Shown here piece by piece: positions 44,830 to 56,917 of a stretch of DNA of 64,000 bases. The stretch comes from Hyaloscypha bicolor E (lineage: Eukaryota; Ascomycota; Leotiomycetes; Helotiales; Hyaloscyphaceae), in contig NW_020194515.1 in assembly GCF_002865645.1 (NCBI RefSeq), positions 62,001 to 126,000 of the forward strand, given 5' to 3'. Position 1 is the stretch's first letter; each line of letters begins with the position of its first letter. The notes under the pieces were generated by a model, which searched no databases, had not been told where the DNA came from, and worked only from the letters and a program-made list of their open reading frames with translations. The position numbers were made by a program, and so were the translations under genes.

Positions 44830-45963
44830 ATGGCTAGCATGGCATCCACTGCTCGCGATATCCCGAAGCCCGCTGGTGGCCGAGACAGCTTTGCTGCTGT
44901 AGCGGCCAGGAGCGTTCCTGTTACGAAGAACCATCCTCTCCCTACTCCCCCGAATTCTATATCTCCCTCTCTGCCTCCCCACGGCTCCAAGCCGTATGGA
45001 ACGCGCTCGACCACTGCCCTGCACGCTCTGGAACACGTCGAATCTGACCTCGACCTCCAGGATAGTGCCGATGCCAGTGATCAGGATATGCCCACTGATG
45101 GCGGTTGCGTTGGATCTCCTGGGTTCGACGCGGCTGGCACCATCACGCCGACTCTGCTGGCAAAGCATCATCTCCCTGAGATCTTGCTGAACCATGGCCC
45201 CTTGGCCATTCGCCACATCATGGGATTCCTCACCACGGCTGTGCCAGGATTCTCTGGAATACCACCCGCGAAGGCTAGAAGACTGGTAGTCGGTGCGTTG
45301 GAGGGTCGAGGAAGCGGAGGCGAGGGTGGAGGTCTGAAAGGCGATGTCAACTTTGAGAAGGTTGGATGGGGACGTTGGGACGCAAAACTGAAGGGCCACC
45401 CTGCTAGAAACAGCAGAGGCAATCAACACTCGCCACCCCCAAGTGTACCATCCTCTTACTCGAACGCGATGCCGATTGCGACAAACGACGGATGGAACGT
45501 AGACAGAACCCGACTGAACGCGCCAGGCTCCAGTTGGGCTGGCGATTCGGCCGTCTTCTCTCACGACGACGATATGGATGTTACGATGATGGAGAATGAG
45601 GCAGACAAGATGTCTCTTGATGGAGATTCCTCCTGTTCGTCCTCCGAGGCTCCACCGGACGACGAGATCATGGGTGATGACCCCGACGACATGACCGACG
45701 ACGAGGACTGGGCCGCAGTAGGAGCAGCAGCCTTACGTGCTGCATCTTACTCCGCCTCTGGACCGGGGCGAAACTTTCTTGCGTCCCGCGTATACACTGC
45801 GGGAGCCCACAGCGGTGGTGGGCCAACCCTCTCTGCATTGGCAAAATCGGTGCCAATGCGACCTTTTCAACCTAATAATTTTGATTTATCAGCTTTTGGC
45901 ATGACCTCTGACTCCCAAGAACGGGAGGCCATCGAGGCACTTTTACGACTGGGTTCTGTATAA
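44830..45963 (+). CDS. stb3: Stb3-family Sin3-binding protein
   Basis: Intronless 377-aa frame from ATG 44830. The STB3 domain is at about 110-195: LLAKHHLPEILLNHGPLAIR, HIMGFLTTAVPGFSGIPPAK, ARRLVVGALE, then after a Gly-rich insert VNFEKVGWGRWDAK. The remainder is disordered: Ser/Pro-rich at the N-terminus, with acidic runs (DDDMDVTMMENEADK; DDPDDMTDDEDWAAVGAAAL) towards the C-terminus. In yeast Stb3 binds Sin3 and the ribosomal RNA processing element in promoters of ribosome-biogenesis genes, acting under TOR/Sch9 control. The frame is open upstream to 44701 but lacks a better ATG. GTGAGT at 44701 may be the donor of a 5' UTR intron. Family assignment is strong, yeast-like function is inference. 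Confidence 0.88.
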   Translation: MASMASTARDIPKPAGGRDSFAAVAARSVPVTKNHPLPTPPNSISPSLPPHGSKPYGTRSTTALHALEHVESDLDLQDSADASDQDMPTDGGCVGSPGFDAAGTITPTLLAKHHLPEILLNHGPLAIRHIMGFLTTAVPGFSGIPPAKARRLVVGALEGRGSGGEGGGLKGDVNFEKVGWGRWDAKLKGHPARNSRGNQHSPPPSVPSSYSNAMPIATNDGWNVDRTRLNAPGSSWAGDSAVFSHDDDMDVTMMENEADKMSLDGDSSCSSSEAPPDDEIMGDDPDDMTDDEDWAAVGAAALRAASYSASGPGRNFLASRVYTAGAHSGGGPTLSALAKSVPMRPFQPNNFDLSAFGMTSDSQEREAIEALLRLGSV

Positions 45964-47042
45964 TACATCTGGCGGCGTTTTCTCGGGTGGGTGCATTGGG
46001 GCGGGAATCGGTTCAAGCGTCGCGATCTGCCGGCGAGCATTGATCGACTTCATTTCTAGCACGCTGTTTTATCATGATCTGAAGAATGGTCCTGGAATAT
46101 CGGCTTCATCCTCCTTATCGCAAGGACGGAATGAGTGCCTGGCGCATTTCTTTTGTTTGGGAATATGACCTTGAGCCTGTGCTAAAGTCTCGTGCGCTCG
46201 GTCGATTTATGGATTCTTTTGCACATACATTTACTTTCAACACACAACACGACACCACTCCGCTATCTGGCTTGGGAAAACTGGAACGATGCTGCGCGTC
46301 TACTACACGATGTCTTGTGGTAGATGAGACGGTCTCTACAGCATGGACTGGACTTTGTTACGATTCGACGCTTTATTACCAAATATGTACATTTAATTGG
46401 TGGAGGTGGCAGGGCAACGGTGACCGGAGGATCCACAGAACTGCTGTGGGGTGATAGATGTGTTGAGAGCATATTTGAAGGAAGCTGAGATGCTTCAGCG
46501 CCGCGCAAGGCTTGATTTGAGGGCTTAGTTGCTGCTCGGAAATTGCAATGCAATGCAAGGTCGATTTTGATCCTCCACTTGAATGTCCCATATCCCGTGT
46601 GATAATATGGGTCCCTAGCAAAGGTTAAGAGAAGGATTGGCGCCAGCGAGCGAGCAAAGCATTTTCCTGTTACAAGGAAGAAAGCAGCTGATCTTTCTTG
46701 CACTTAAATAAAGGGATTCCGGAGGAAACTTTCAGCGCAAGATTTGATTTCGTATTGTCCATCTGTGACTCCGTCTAATCCTCCTTGAAGCAGCACTCCT
46801 GAATTGAAAACTCCCTTCGAGTCCTTTTTCGTTGTCTGTGTCTGACTGTCTGGCCTTACACTGCTCTTCTCATATCAAATTCTTCCTACATCCTGAAGTA
46901 CAATTAAGTTTACTTAAGAACCGTCTCAGGGGTCCAAGTACATACCTTCGGGCTTCCGGCATGTCCGCATTTTTCGTTGTTCCAAGTCCTCTGCATATCC
47001 CACTCATCTCTCTCGTCTCCTTCCAACAACCTTTTTACGTTT
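45964..47042. other. Intergenic, nothing recognised
   Basis: 3' flanks of stb3 and of the converging 2EXR pseudogene. No gene recognised on either strand. Confidence 0.45.
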
Positions 47043-47825
47043 CTAACAGCATCCACGGTGACAGCAACCCTCAAACTCTCTCTTGTGCTCAGCAACTGTG
47101 TGGGTCGGTTGGGATACGTACACCCAAACCAAGTCAAGATTTCTGACTCCCATGGTTACACTTGGAGTGGCGCGGATCACATGTAGCTCCTCCATCTTTC
47201 TGAACGGATCCGAGGCCCTGAGACCAGTCGGGAAAGTGGGAAGAGAGTCGAGGGGGATGGCAATTCTGCTTGGTTCGTACGGCTCGAGAATGCGGACGTT
47301 CTCGGGCCTGAAGATCGCTTGGAGAGTCACTTCGGTACAGATCTTGAGCGTGTCGGTGTTCCAGTCGATGTAGGTAATATTTCCTTGAAGACCGCTGCTG
47401 AGATCGAGTTCGACGTACCGGCGCAATCGTTCACGTCGCGATTCGGCGGTGGCGTGCAGGATGTTTGGAACAAGAGTCTTGGAGATAAATACACCGTTGC
47501 CATCGTGTATGACCTCGACGAGGCGTGGGTCGCCCATTCCCCAGATCTTGAAGCGGAGTTTTATCATAGAGTCAGCACTTTCTGATTTGACGGTATCTCA
47601 GAGTACTGGTGCTTACTCGCTGGGCAGTTTCGGGAAGAGTTGGAAGGCCCGCGAAGTGTCGACTCTGACTGGGCTAGCATTTAATATGTCGCGGCCGGCA
47701 AGGGTGGACGTGTTTCTGGCTGTTGAACGGAAGTGCTCGTTTTCGAGAAAGATATCTGGGGCGATTTGGTACAGGTTCTCTCCTCAAGGGTCAAGAAGGA
47801 GGGTTCTATCTTGAGGTGGGCTCAT
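47043..47825 (-). pseudogene. 2EXR-domain protein, decayed
   Basis: Minus-strand 2EXR relic. It starts MSPPQDRTLLLDP at 47825 and meets an in-frame TGA at 47786-47784. The same frame then reads on through ENEHFRSTARNTSTLAG to FQLFPKLPSE, followed by a good donor GTAAGC. The second half starts LRFKIWGMGDPRLVEVIHD and runs to the stop at 47043 (SRRERLRRYVELDL, ITYIDWNTDTLKI, FRKMEELHVI). No AG acceptor lies where the exon should resume (just before CTCCGC). The nearest one, TTCAAG, joins out of phase and cuts into the domain. One nonsense codon plus a lost acceptor suggest an inactive gene. The body of the domain is otherwise preserved, so decay looks recent. Confidence 0.72.
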
Positions 47826-48729
47826 GTTGGCGGTTGGAGCTTCAAATGATGAAGCGTGATGCTGGCCTTCTGAAGAGATCTGAGAGGGAGTATATGTGCC
47901 TCTCATCTTGAATGAAGGTGCTTTGATACCAGTAAACAAGGTAGCTGGATTGAAAGAAGCTATCTGAAGGATATGGGCAAGAGTTGTGGATGATGTCTCT
48001 GTAAAATTAGGAAATGGAAACCAAAATGTTAAACGCCGTTGTTTGTTGATCTTCCACAGACAGAATATTTGCAAAATTGGAGTATATAGATGTATGGAAG
48101 GTACTTTGGATTGAAGACTATGGTAGAGGAAATTACCGGAAACCTCTTTGCCAGCTCGGAAACCTGACGCAAGATCCTTCATCCAGTTGCAGCATTTGCT
48201 CAAATTCCTCAATCCTCTGAACCTCCTTGCAATAGCAACACCTCCAATGTACACTAACGAAAATCCCTCTCCACGTTCCATTAAGATAAATATCTGGCCG
48301 ACAGGGACATCGAACCTTGAAACACACAAGATAACCCTTCAACTAGTTGCTGCAAATGCCGTAAATCACTGATTCCAGCCTTGCAATATGATTATCCTCA
48401 TCGACATAAAGGCCTGCATGAGATCACCCTTAACCAGCTTCTGCTTCAACTCCTCAGTCTCCAGTTATTCTTCGATCTTGGCCGCATTGAGCATTGCCTT
48501 CGTTTCTTTGCTTTTTTTCGGCGTCATTTTGTCTTAAATCCACTCCATTTGCACCTGCTTATGCGGCCCCTGGTTGTGGGATTTAGGTAAATAAAGATGC
48601 AGGGGTCGAATCAGGTGATCTGGTGTTTCGCGTGCCTTGATTGAACAACGACGCGTCTGCCTAGTTCTAATCAATCCCGCCCACCCTAGAGCTTTGGACA
48701 TCTACATCCATCCTCAACAGCACAACAAG
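47826..48729. other. Intergenic; possible small coding relic on the minus strand
   Basis: A short charged frame on the minus strand from ATG 48527 (MTPKKSKETKAMLNAAKIEE, then TAA, then LETEELKQKLVKGDLMQAFM) reads like a helical protein with one stop. It may be a relic or chance. The rest, including the presumed ku80 promoter, holds nothing recognised. Confidence 0.3.
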
Positions 48730-51561
48730 ATGGCTGCACCCAATAAGCAAGCGACCGTCTACATTGTAGACTTGGGATCGACGATGGGAGAGTGCAACAG
48801 TGGCAGGGTCGAAACTGATCTGGACTTTGGCATGAAATATATTTGGGACAAGATAGCCACAACCATGGCTGCCAACCTGAAGGGAGGGAACCTAGGGGTC
48901 ATTGGCCTAAGAACCGATGAGACCAATAACCCATTAGATGTTGATGGTTATGAGAACCTCTCAGTAAGCATTCCCTTCGTAAGGGTGGCTCATTTCGAGC
49001 AGAATTAACGGTCCTCCGCGTTCGTCAAACAACATCTTTGCAAGTCGTATTTTAACATCTAACATTACCACACCATTTCTTAGCCATTCAACTCTACCCA
49101 GCGCGCGGGTGTTTTCCCAGATCATTGGCATACTCCACAGGAGACAGCTTTTGCTATTCTTATCGCTGCCGGGAGCTGCAACGCTGACTTTCTCCAGGTC
49201 CTGAGACCATTAGGCAATATGGAGATGGGTCACCTCACCTCACTACAGACCAAGATCACCCCAAGCGGAACTGATGCAGGAGATGCCATCTCGGCCATCG
49301 TCCTCGCCATCCACATGATCACCGAGTTTACCACACTCAAGAGCGGCAAGCCTGGATCATACGCACGCAAAATTGTTCTGTTGACGGACGGCCAAGGTAT
49401 GATAGAAGACGAAGGCATGGAACAAATAGCTACGAAGATCAACGAATGCGGCATCAATCTGGTCGTGATGTGAGATACAACCCGCTCAAATCGTGCGAAA
49501 TTGGCTAATGTCAAATTCAGTGGGATTGACTTTGATGATAACGAATTCGGATTCAAGGAAGAGGACAAGTCCTCCCTGAAGGTACTACCCTTGCTACCGC
49601 TTCATGTGCATTGTTCATCAGCCTATCTAGCAACGTAACGAAGGTGTTCTGAGACGTCTTACGGAGCTGTGCGAAAATGGTATCGTCGGCACTGCAGCAG
49701 AAGCTATTGCCAATCTTGCCATTCCCGATATCAAGCCAACCCGTCCATGGTCCACCTACAAAGGACGCCTCACCCTAGGAGACCCCCAAAAATATGAAAC
49801 TACTGCGATGTACATCGATGTTGAACGTTATTTCAGGGCTCACATCGCAAAGCCGGTCTCTGCGAAGAGCTTCGTCACTAAAATACCCATGGAAAGCACT
49901 CAATCCTCGAATACTATTAATGGGGATATCGACATGACAGATGCCCCAGCCAATGGGGATGACTTCACAGTTGTCAGGAGCTCTAGAACGTATAGAGTCA
50001 ATGATGCGTCCGCACCGGGAGGAAGGAGAGACATTGCACTGGAGGAACTCGCTAGGGGATATGAGTATGGCAGGACGACTGTTCATATCAGTGACTCAGA
50101 TGAAAATGTTACGAACTTTGAGACGACACAAAGTTTCTCTATCATTGGATTCATCCCAAATGACAAGGTTTGTGACCCGCAGTCTGGTTTTAATTGAACT
50201 GACAAAGTTGGCTTAGTTCGAGAGATACCTCAACATGGGAGAAAGCCGCGTAACTATTGCACAACCTATCAATGATAAGGCGCGCATGGCATTTTCATCT
50301 CTAGTTCATGCACTCTTCGAGTTGGAGTCATACGCTGTGGCCAGAATCGTCGAGAAGGATGGCAAGGCACCCCAAATAATTCTCCTGGCTCCATCCATTG
50401 AGCCAGACCTTGAGTCTCTTATCGATGTGCCTCTCCCCTTTGCCGAGGACCTTCGGGTCTATAGATTCCCTCCCTTGGACAGGGTCATCACAGCTTCGGG
50501 CTCTACCTTGAAGAAGCATAGATATCTCCCAGATGATGATTTAGTTGGTGCTATGAGCGATTATGTCGATAGCATGAATCTATCTACAGCTGGAACAGAC
50601 GAAGAGGGACAGCCCGCCGAATACATGAACGTTGAAGAAACGTTTACTCCTATCATCCATCGAATCAACCAAGCGATACGTCAGCGAGCGATATTCCCTA
50701 ATGATCCAATCGCTCCAGCTTCTCCCATGTACGTATATCTCTGTGTCACAACCATTAGCCCGAAACACGCACCTTAATTTCCCCCAGTCCTAGAACTGAT
50801 CTTTCTGGGCACCCAATTTAAATATCGTTTATGAGAGCTGTTGCTAACATTCTGCAGTTTAACGAAGTGGTCGCAGCCTCCTGAGGATCTTGCCTCGCAG
50901 TCTGCTCACAAACTTGAGAAGCTCATAGCAGCAGCTAATGTCCAGAAAGGTGAGTCTACGCCTCATTATTCTAATTGCGGCGACTAACGCAATTCTCAGT
51001 ACCTCCAAAAGTCAAAGGCACACGTGGACGCCGTGAAGTCCTAAAACCACTCTCCGGTCTCGATGTTGAAGCACTTCTCAATCGCGAGAAGCGCGAAAAG
51101 ATCTCTCCTAACAATACCATACCCGAGTTCAAGCAAATGCTTGCCAGCCCTGCGGACGATAACGTCGTCTATGACGCCGCAAAGCAGATCGCAAATATTA
51201 TTCGCATGCATATCACCAATAGTACTGGCAATGCGAAATACGAAGAAGTCAAGGCAGACATGAAGGTCTTCAGAGAATTCATGATTGAATTTGAGTTGCC
51301 GGAGATCTGGAATGATTTCATCCGAGATTTCAAGAAGAGGGTGGCCAAAGGAGATCTAGGTGGTGACAGACGGGCATTCTGGAACTCCTTAAGATGGATT
51401 AACTTGGGGTTGATCGATAAGGAGGCTTTAGAAATATCCGATGTGACAGAGAAGGAAGCAAATGAGGTATGAAGAGTGGTTCCTGTTGCTGTTGCGTTGC
51501 TAATTAAAGCTAGTTCCATTCGTTGGACTCGGATTTGCCAACCCGCAGTAGAGGTCATTGA
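48730..51561 (+). CDS. ku80: Ku80 subunit of the DNA end-binding Ku heterodimer
   Basis: Eight exons: 48730-48963, 49198-49469, 49521-49581, 49631-50167, 50217-50728, 50858-50949, 51000-51466 and 51514-51561, 740 aa. The N-terminal von Willebrand A-like domain starts VYIVDLGSTMGECNSGRVET and includes DAGDAISAIVLAIHM and KIVLLTDGQG. The Ku core starts near residue 220 (STYKGRLTLGDPQKYE), contains SRTYRVNDASAPGGRRDIAL and FSIIGFIPNDKFERYLNMGE, and continues to LAPSIEPDLESLIDVPLPF. The C-terminal helical domain has NTIPEFKQML and GDRRAFWNSLRWINLGLIDK. Ku70/Ku80 encircles DNA ends in non-homologous end joining and protects telomeres. The first intron (234 nt) is long. Without the last splice the frame stops at 51472; the 16-residue last exon is my preferred model. 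Confidence 0.93.
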
Positions 51562-52264
51562 TGATGCTACTGACATGGAAGGTCTGGGTTGGGTTGTGGA
51601 GTTTCTTGATTGCAGTGGTTGGCCATTTTGTAGAAATTGACGAGGGTCCTCTGGGATCATGTCTCAACCAAAAATCTATGCCCAGAAGGACAACTTGTCT
51701 CACCTCCTGCTGAAGTGTTGAATTGTGCGATTAATATTTTCAACACGAAGATGATTAAATGAGTCTTGTTTGACATGACCCGTGAACTCAGTAGATTCAG
51801 GGGCTGAATTAGGCGCTTCGGTTAGCAAACACTAGTCAAACTTTCGAAAGAGGTCTGCCACTATTTCCTGATATGACCTTCCTCTTCATCCATGTTATTG
51901 AAAATGATGGTCGAGATATCAAATGTCCGGCTTATTACCCAAGAGGCTTGAAAAGATCTTGTTTCGGATCCACATAAGTTTTCAGCACTTGGTAAATTGA
52001 ACTGGCCCACAGCTTCCATTTCAGGCATCCACGCCTTCCTGCTATTGTTTACCAAGGCTCTTGTTGATTATCTTTTTCTCAACTCCATGAAAAACCCACG
52101 AGACCGCCGCCAAAGTGAATCGAGCAAATTCCAGCGTCGGTGAGGAAACATCCGATAGCTTCATTGTGGCTTTGAGGGCTCGGCGGGTACCCACTCAACA
52201 CAGCACAAAGTTGAACCAACTCCCTTCCTTACAACCACATCGCTCCTTCCCTTTTGCGAAAGAA
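51562..52264. other. Intergenic, nothing recognised
   Basis: 3' flank of ku80 and promoter of the exonuclease gene. No gene recognised. Confidence 0.45.
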
Positions 52265-54878
52265 ATGGACAGGCTCAACAGACTCCAAGCTTTGACTGGG
52301 GATGCATATATCTGCGGAGAAGAGTCTGACTTCCAGTCGTTCATGCGTCCCGTGCCTAAGCCGCAACACCTTCATGAAGGAACAGATTCAGATGATGACG
52401 AGGTCATCATAAGCAGAGGCAGAGTCATATTAGGCAATGCAAATGAAAATTTCAATCCCTCTTCCATTCAATCTGGTTTGTTAAAAAGGATCCTAGGGCT
52501 GTTTCCTTTCGTGGACACTGATTGGACCTGCAGGAATCAATACCCGTCCTAACGAACTTCCGAAATATGATCTTCAAGTTGGCGAGCCGGCAGCTGATGG
52601 TGAAAGTTTCTGCCCCTTTCAAACGGTGAAGAAATACCCTTACGCATACATTGGCATCACCAACAGACAGAGGGTCAGTCTCATCACCTTAAGCGTCACA
52701 TCGAAAATTCGCTGACGTGTCAACAGGTCGCGGCGAGTTTCTTTGACCAAGGAAAGCTCTTCGATCAGACTTGGGATTTGTAGGCTTCTTTCCTTGAACC
52801 GGGGTGACGAGAGCAACACCTCGATACTGATGAATCTTCTTTCTATTAGCTTCTACCTGTATCGCGCTTCCCTCGATCCCAATCAACAACCAATTCTCCT
52901 TGTACCAACCAAGCAATTCGAGCACTTTCTAGAAATTATCAACCGATCTCTGAATACTAGTCTCACTATTCCCACGGGAGGCGCGAACGGTGGGTTTCAG
53001 GTTACATTCGAGAACGACGGGACCCCTCAACCACGCTATCTCGGACGCTCCACTGACAGAGAAATGGCGGACAACTTGAAGGATAACATTCCTCCGCGGT
53101 CCTACAGGTATGTGTGTGTATTCGTGAATTCCCTAGCTGAAGCTCTTCCCCAAAGGCGCGATTTCGACGGTTCAACTACTTCCAGACGATCTCCGAAGCG
53201 CTCTTCAATATTGGGCCTGAAGACCATGCAACACTAATCTTGGCTTCCTTGATCCACGAATCGATACTACGGTCCTAAAACGCGTCTCGTGCACTATGGA
53301 TCAGATTAATCGTTGTTGATAAGTCGCTGACCCAATTTTCTAGGCCAGGCGGTGTGCCTCCGAGTCCGAAGGAGCCATCGGATCGGTCTCTTGAAGCTTT
53401 TCAAGCAAAAATCAACCTAATGGTCCAAGCCCAAAAGGGTAAGAAAGTAGCCAACAAGGAAAAACAGAAGAAAGAACGAATTGAGAAGCAGCATTCTTGG
53501 AGCCAGGGAATCAAGAGAGTTCAGCGCTACCTTGGACTTCGAGAGATTCGACAAGGCCACCTCGAGGCTATTAGGGCAAGCTTAGAGAAATCTGGACTTG
53601 AGTGGGTTGACTACGATGCTGCTGTCAAAGCTGCTGCTGCCAAGCTTCCTCCTACCATCTACTTCCATTCCGGTCAACTGGCCCGATTTGAGCAGGAAGC
53701 CTCTGTCGTCTTCGTCTGCGTCGATGTTGAAGCTTATGAGCGCAACACCAAGCTCATCACCGAGATCGGTATTGCCACGCTTGACACCAAAGACATTGCG
53801 TCCGTAGTTCCAGGCGAAGGAGGAGCCAACTGGATGAGCTGTATTCGCGCTCGCCACTTCAGAATCAATGAGCATAAGCATCTCAACAACGCCGAATTCG
53901 TCACTGGATGTGCCGATAGATTCGAATTCGGGTGAGTGGCCGAAGCAGAATTTTGGGGATGAGGATACTGACACGTTTACAGCGCCAGCGAGTTCATCAA
54001 TCTCAAAGATGCCCCACACATCATTGCAAGCTGCTTCAAGTACCCCTTCTCAAAGCCCGAAGAGACTACTTCTGGCCATGACGAGCAACCAAAGCGCAAT
54101 GTCATTCTCGTTGGCCATGACATCGGTGCTGACATCAACTTCCTGAAAACTATCGGCTATGATGTTCATAATGTGTCTAACTTGTTGGAGACGGCCGACA
54201 CGGCGTTCATGTGGCGATATCTCAAGAGAGAGACCAACCCACGAAATCTTGGCAGCATTCTGGCTGAGTTGGGGATCATCGGTTGGAACCTCCATAACGC
54301 TGGTAATGACGCTGTCTATACTCTCCAGGCCATGGTCGCAATTGCTATCAAGCATATAGAGGAAAAGCACAAGGCGGTGGAGGTCAGAGAGCAAGAGAAA
54401 AAGGCTCGCATGACGGAGTAAGTTGTATTGCACAAGACTGAAATTTCCAACTAACATCTACAGGGCGCTGAGAGAAGCTACCGAGTTTGCCATGGAGAAA
54501 GAGGAAGGTTGGAGCTCGGAAGGTAGTGACGGCGGAGTTGCTGTTGTCCCTGCCCCACCTTCAGTCTCCAAAGGAAAGAAGGGTGCCGATTTCCAACCAC
54601 GAGGTAAATATTCCGAGGGTCCCTGGAGACCGGAAGAACATCGAGGGCAGATCGGTGGACAACGACAACTGTGGCAAGGTCCCGATAAAGCCGGACGCCC
54701 TTCGAGATCCTCCATTTCAGGAAAAGTTGCCCCTTTCACAAGCCGCCCTGTGCCTCTGGAGGACTACATAAAGAAGACAACACTCTCGGATGATAAGTCG
54801 ACCAAGAACGGAGGACAGCGCGCCAAGACCAATCATGCCACTCAAAACAAAAGTGTTCCAGCCTGGCTTAATGAGTAA
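52265..54878 (+). CDS. Gfd2/YDR514C-like DEDDh exonuclease-fold protein
   Basis: Eight exons: 52265-52475, 52534-52673, 52727-52779, 52850-53111, 53156-53271, 53344-53931, 53983-54417 and 54464-54878, 739 aa. The exon 4-5 intron is only 44 nt and uses GTGTGT, chosen because it keeps the ordered sequence FNYFQTISEALFNIGPEDH in frame. The C-terminal half has an RNase H-like 3'-5' exonuclease fold: D and E in VFVCVDVEAYE (near 385), D in VILVGHDIGADINFLK (near 501), and H and D in HNAGNDAVYTLQAM (near 561). The DEDDh set looks complete, suggesting a catalytically competent enzyme. This is the layout of the Gfd2/YDR514C family, related in yeast to an mRNA-export suppressor. The last 130 residues are disordered and basic. 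Substrate (RNA or DNA) unknown. Confidence 0.83.
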
Positions 54879-55192
54879 ACCGGGGATCATTGTCTGCAAA
54901 CATGCAATGATGTATAGCCTGGTCTGAAGTGAAGTAACGGGAGGAAGAAAGGAAATGCATTACGCCAGTTGAGTTTGCTTGCCCAGCTGAAGATGAGATC
55001 CTTCAGAAGATCCAGCAATACGTTCCACTAAACCCGCTTCGTCCCATATATGTGAAATCTTGAATTCGATTCCTTCAGAGAAGAGATCCGCCTCTAAGGG
55101 CAAAATAAATCAAATGCCGCTCAACTCCAACGCTGATGCTTCAAATCCCAGATATTATACATCCATTATACACCATACCCGATCCACAAGCA
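54879..55192. other. Intergenic between convergent genes
   Basis: Presumed 3' UTRs. No gene recognised. Confidence 0.5.
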
Positions 55193-55616
55193 TTATGAAT
55201 TTTTCTCCAAAAACTCTTTCGCCTCGTTAACTTTCGTTGCCAGGTAGGGACTTCCGCCTCGATCGGGATGGTTCAGCATCATGAGCGTGCGGTGGTTCTT
55301 TCGTATCCGTTCCTTGGTGAGTTGACGTTCGCTGCAAACAGTCCGTCAGTTAGGAATTCTACCAAAGTGGATATAGAAGCATACCTGAGTTGCAGGATCA
55401 GAGCAGCTTCTCGCCGATTCATCTTTGGCTCAAAGCCTCCTTTGTAAAATGCCTTCCCCAATGCGCCAACTGCTTCTCCGCGTGACCTCCGTAAAGCTAC
55501 TAGGCCTGCTCTTCCCTGGGAGATGTTAAATATGTTTTAGGGACAACCCGAAGTAATGGACGTACGAGAAATGCGGCGGCGGCAACTCCAACGCCGATTG
55601 CGAGGACCGAGGCCAT
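55193..55616 (-). CDS. pam18: Mitochondrial import motor subunit Pam18/Tim14
   Basis: Three exons on the minus strand: 55616-55566, 55515-55385 and 55331-55193, 106 aa; introns of 50 and 53 nt. A short N-terminal membrane anchor ([15 protein letters not shown]) precedes a J-like domain with [39 protein letters not shown] and the HPD motif at about residues 82-84 ([20 protein letters not shown]). Pam18 sits in the mitochondrial inner membrane and stimulates the ATPase of mtHsp70 at the TIM23 channel, together with Pam16. Length and motif content match short fungal orthologues. Divergent from rlp24, with 303 bp between start codons. Confidence 0.93.
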
Positions 55617-55919
55617 GATGGTGTACTTGACTCTTTTCAAGTTCTTCTGCAAGCTTAAATAGGCAGTGGTCCGGGGACAGTCTTCGGATGTATATGTTAC
55701 GTCAATGTGATTGATGGATTGATTGTTGTCTTTCCTCCTGTCAGTCGAAAGATCGATAAATTTGACTGCTTTGGTCGGGATCGCATCGGTGAAACATTGT
55801 TCCGGCCCCGCTGCAATCTTTTTGATAAGCGACAAAGTCAAAATTTCTTGAAGTCGAGAAGGGAGGTTGAACAATTCCTGTTCCTGGTTGAAGACTCAAG
55901 TCAGAGCAAAGAGGTCAAG
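55617..55919. promoter_or_regulatory. Divergent promoter, pam18 / rlp24
   Basis: 303 bp shared by two housekeeping genes, one for mitochondrial import and one for ribosome assembly. No TATA box noticed. Confidence 0.5.
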
Positions 55920-56704
55920 ATGAGGTATGTCAATACTTCCTGCCAAGTCCAGCAGACTGTCATTCAAGTGTCTTCCCCGAGCAGTGGGCCCCCAGATGGC
56001 CCCCCCACACTCAACTTGGAGACACTCGAGAGTCGCAAAACCTTCGGTCTTTAACAAGTAAAATTGGCATTATACTGACTGCTCATTAGGATCGAGACGT
56101 GCTACTTCTGCTCGCAGCCTTGCTACCCATCGAAGGGAATTACCTTTGTCCGGAACGATGCACGACTCTTCAGATTCTGCCGCAGCAAATGCCACAAGAA
56201 CGTATGATCAATCCCAGCCCCCTGAGCCCTCGATTTCCATACTGACGTTTAAAACAGTTCAAGATGAAACGCAATCCTCGCAAGCTCAAGTGGACCAAAG
56301 CCTTCCGCAAGTCTGCTGGCAAAGAAATGGTGGTGGACAGCACACTCAACTTCGCCGCCCGCCGCAACGTCCCCACCCGCTACAACCGCAATGATATGGA
56401 GAAGACACTCAAGGCGATTGCGAGAGTCAGCGAGATCAGACAGAAGCGCGAGAGGGTGTTCTACAAGAAGCGGATGGCGGGTAATAAGGAGAGAGAGCGG
56501 GAAGCGAACAGGAAGCTGGTTGCAGAGAATCAGCACTTGTTGCCGAAGGTGAGGGCTAGTGAGAGGGCGGCGCTGGAAGAGAATGGTGCGGAGGTCGAGG
56601 AGTTGCCGTTGGAGAGGGAGAAGAGCAAGGTGTTTGGCAAGATGAAGCAGAGACGGAAAGTGTTGGTTGATGGTGGGGTGGAGGATGAGATGGATGTGGA
56701 TTGA
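55920..56704 (+). CDS. rlp24: Ribosome biogenesis factor Rlp24
   Basis: Three exons: 55920-55924, 56090-56201 and 56258-56704, 187 aa. The first coding exon holds only five bases (ATGAG); the 165-nt intron ends ATTAG. Joined protein starts [18 protein letters not shown] and shows the L24e zinc-binding fold (CYFC, then [16 protein letters not shown]), then [14 protein letters not shown] and a long, highly charged helical tail ending in an acidic stretch. Rlp24 is the nucleolar paralogue of eL24 that holds its place on pre-60S particles and recruits the AAA ATPase Drg1 in the cytoplasm. The tail distinguishes it from eL24 itself. The micro-exon is required, since no in-frame ATG precedes the cysteine motif in exon 2. 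Confidence 0.93.
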
Positions 56705-56917
56705 GAGTGTGTATGTGCTTCATATTGATGCAGGGACTGGCGTTGTGGGCTTTTCAAAAGGCGTTGGTCAGGTTGCACGCACATACAGAATAGATGATTT
56801 TCACACATATGGACCGGGAGAGTTATTGTGGTTGACATCAAGCCTCGGCCCAGGAAGGAAGAATTCTCAGAACAGTGTATTTACAGGCGTCAGGTCCTCT
56901 CTAGGCCTGAGTTGTAT

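Noticed and set aside
44797..45564. 255-codon minus-strand frame inside stb3
   Set aside because: Antisense to the well-supported Stb3 domain frame; no family features.
48370..48527. Possible small coiled protein on the minus strand
   Set aside because: Interrupted by a TAA after 20 codons and too short to support; only mentioned as a possible relic.
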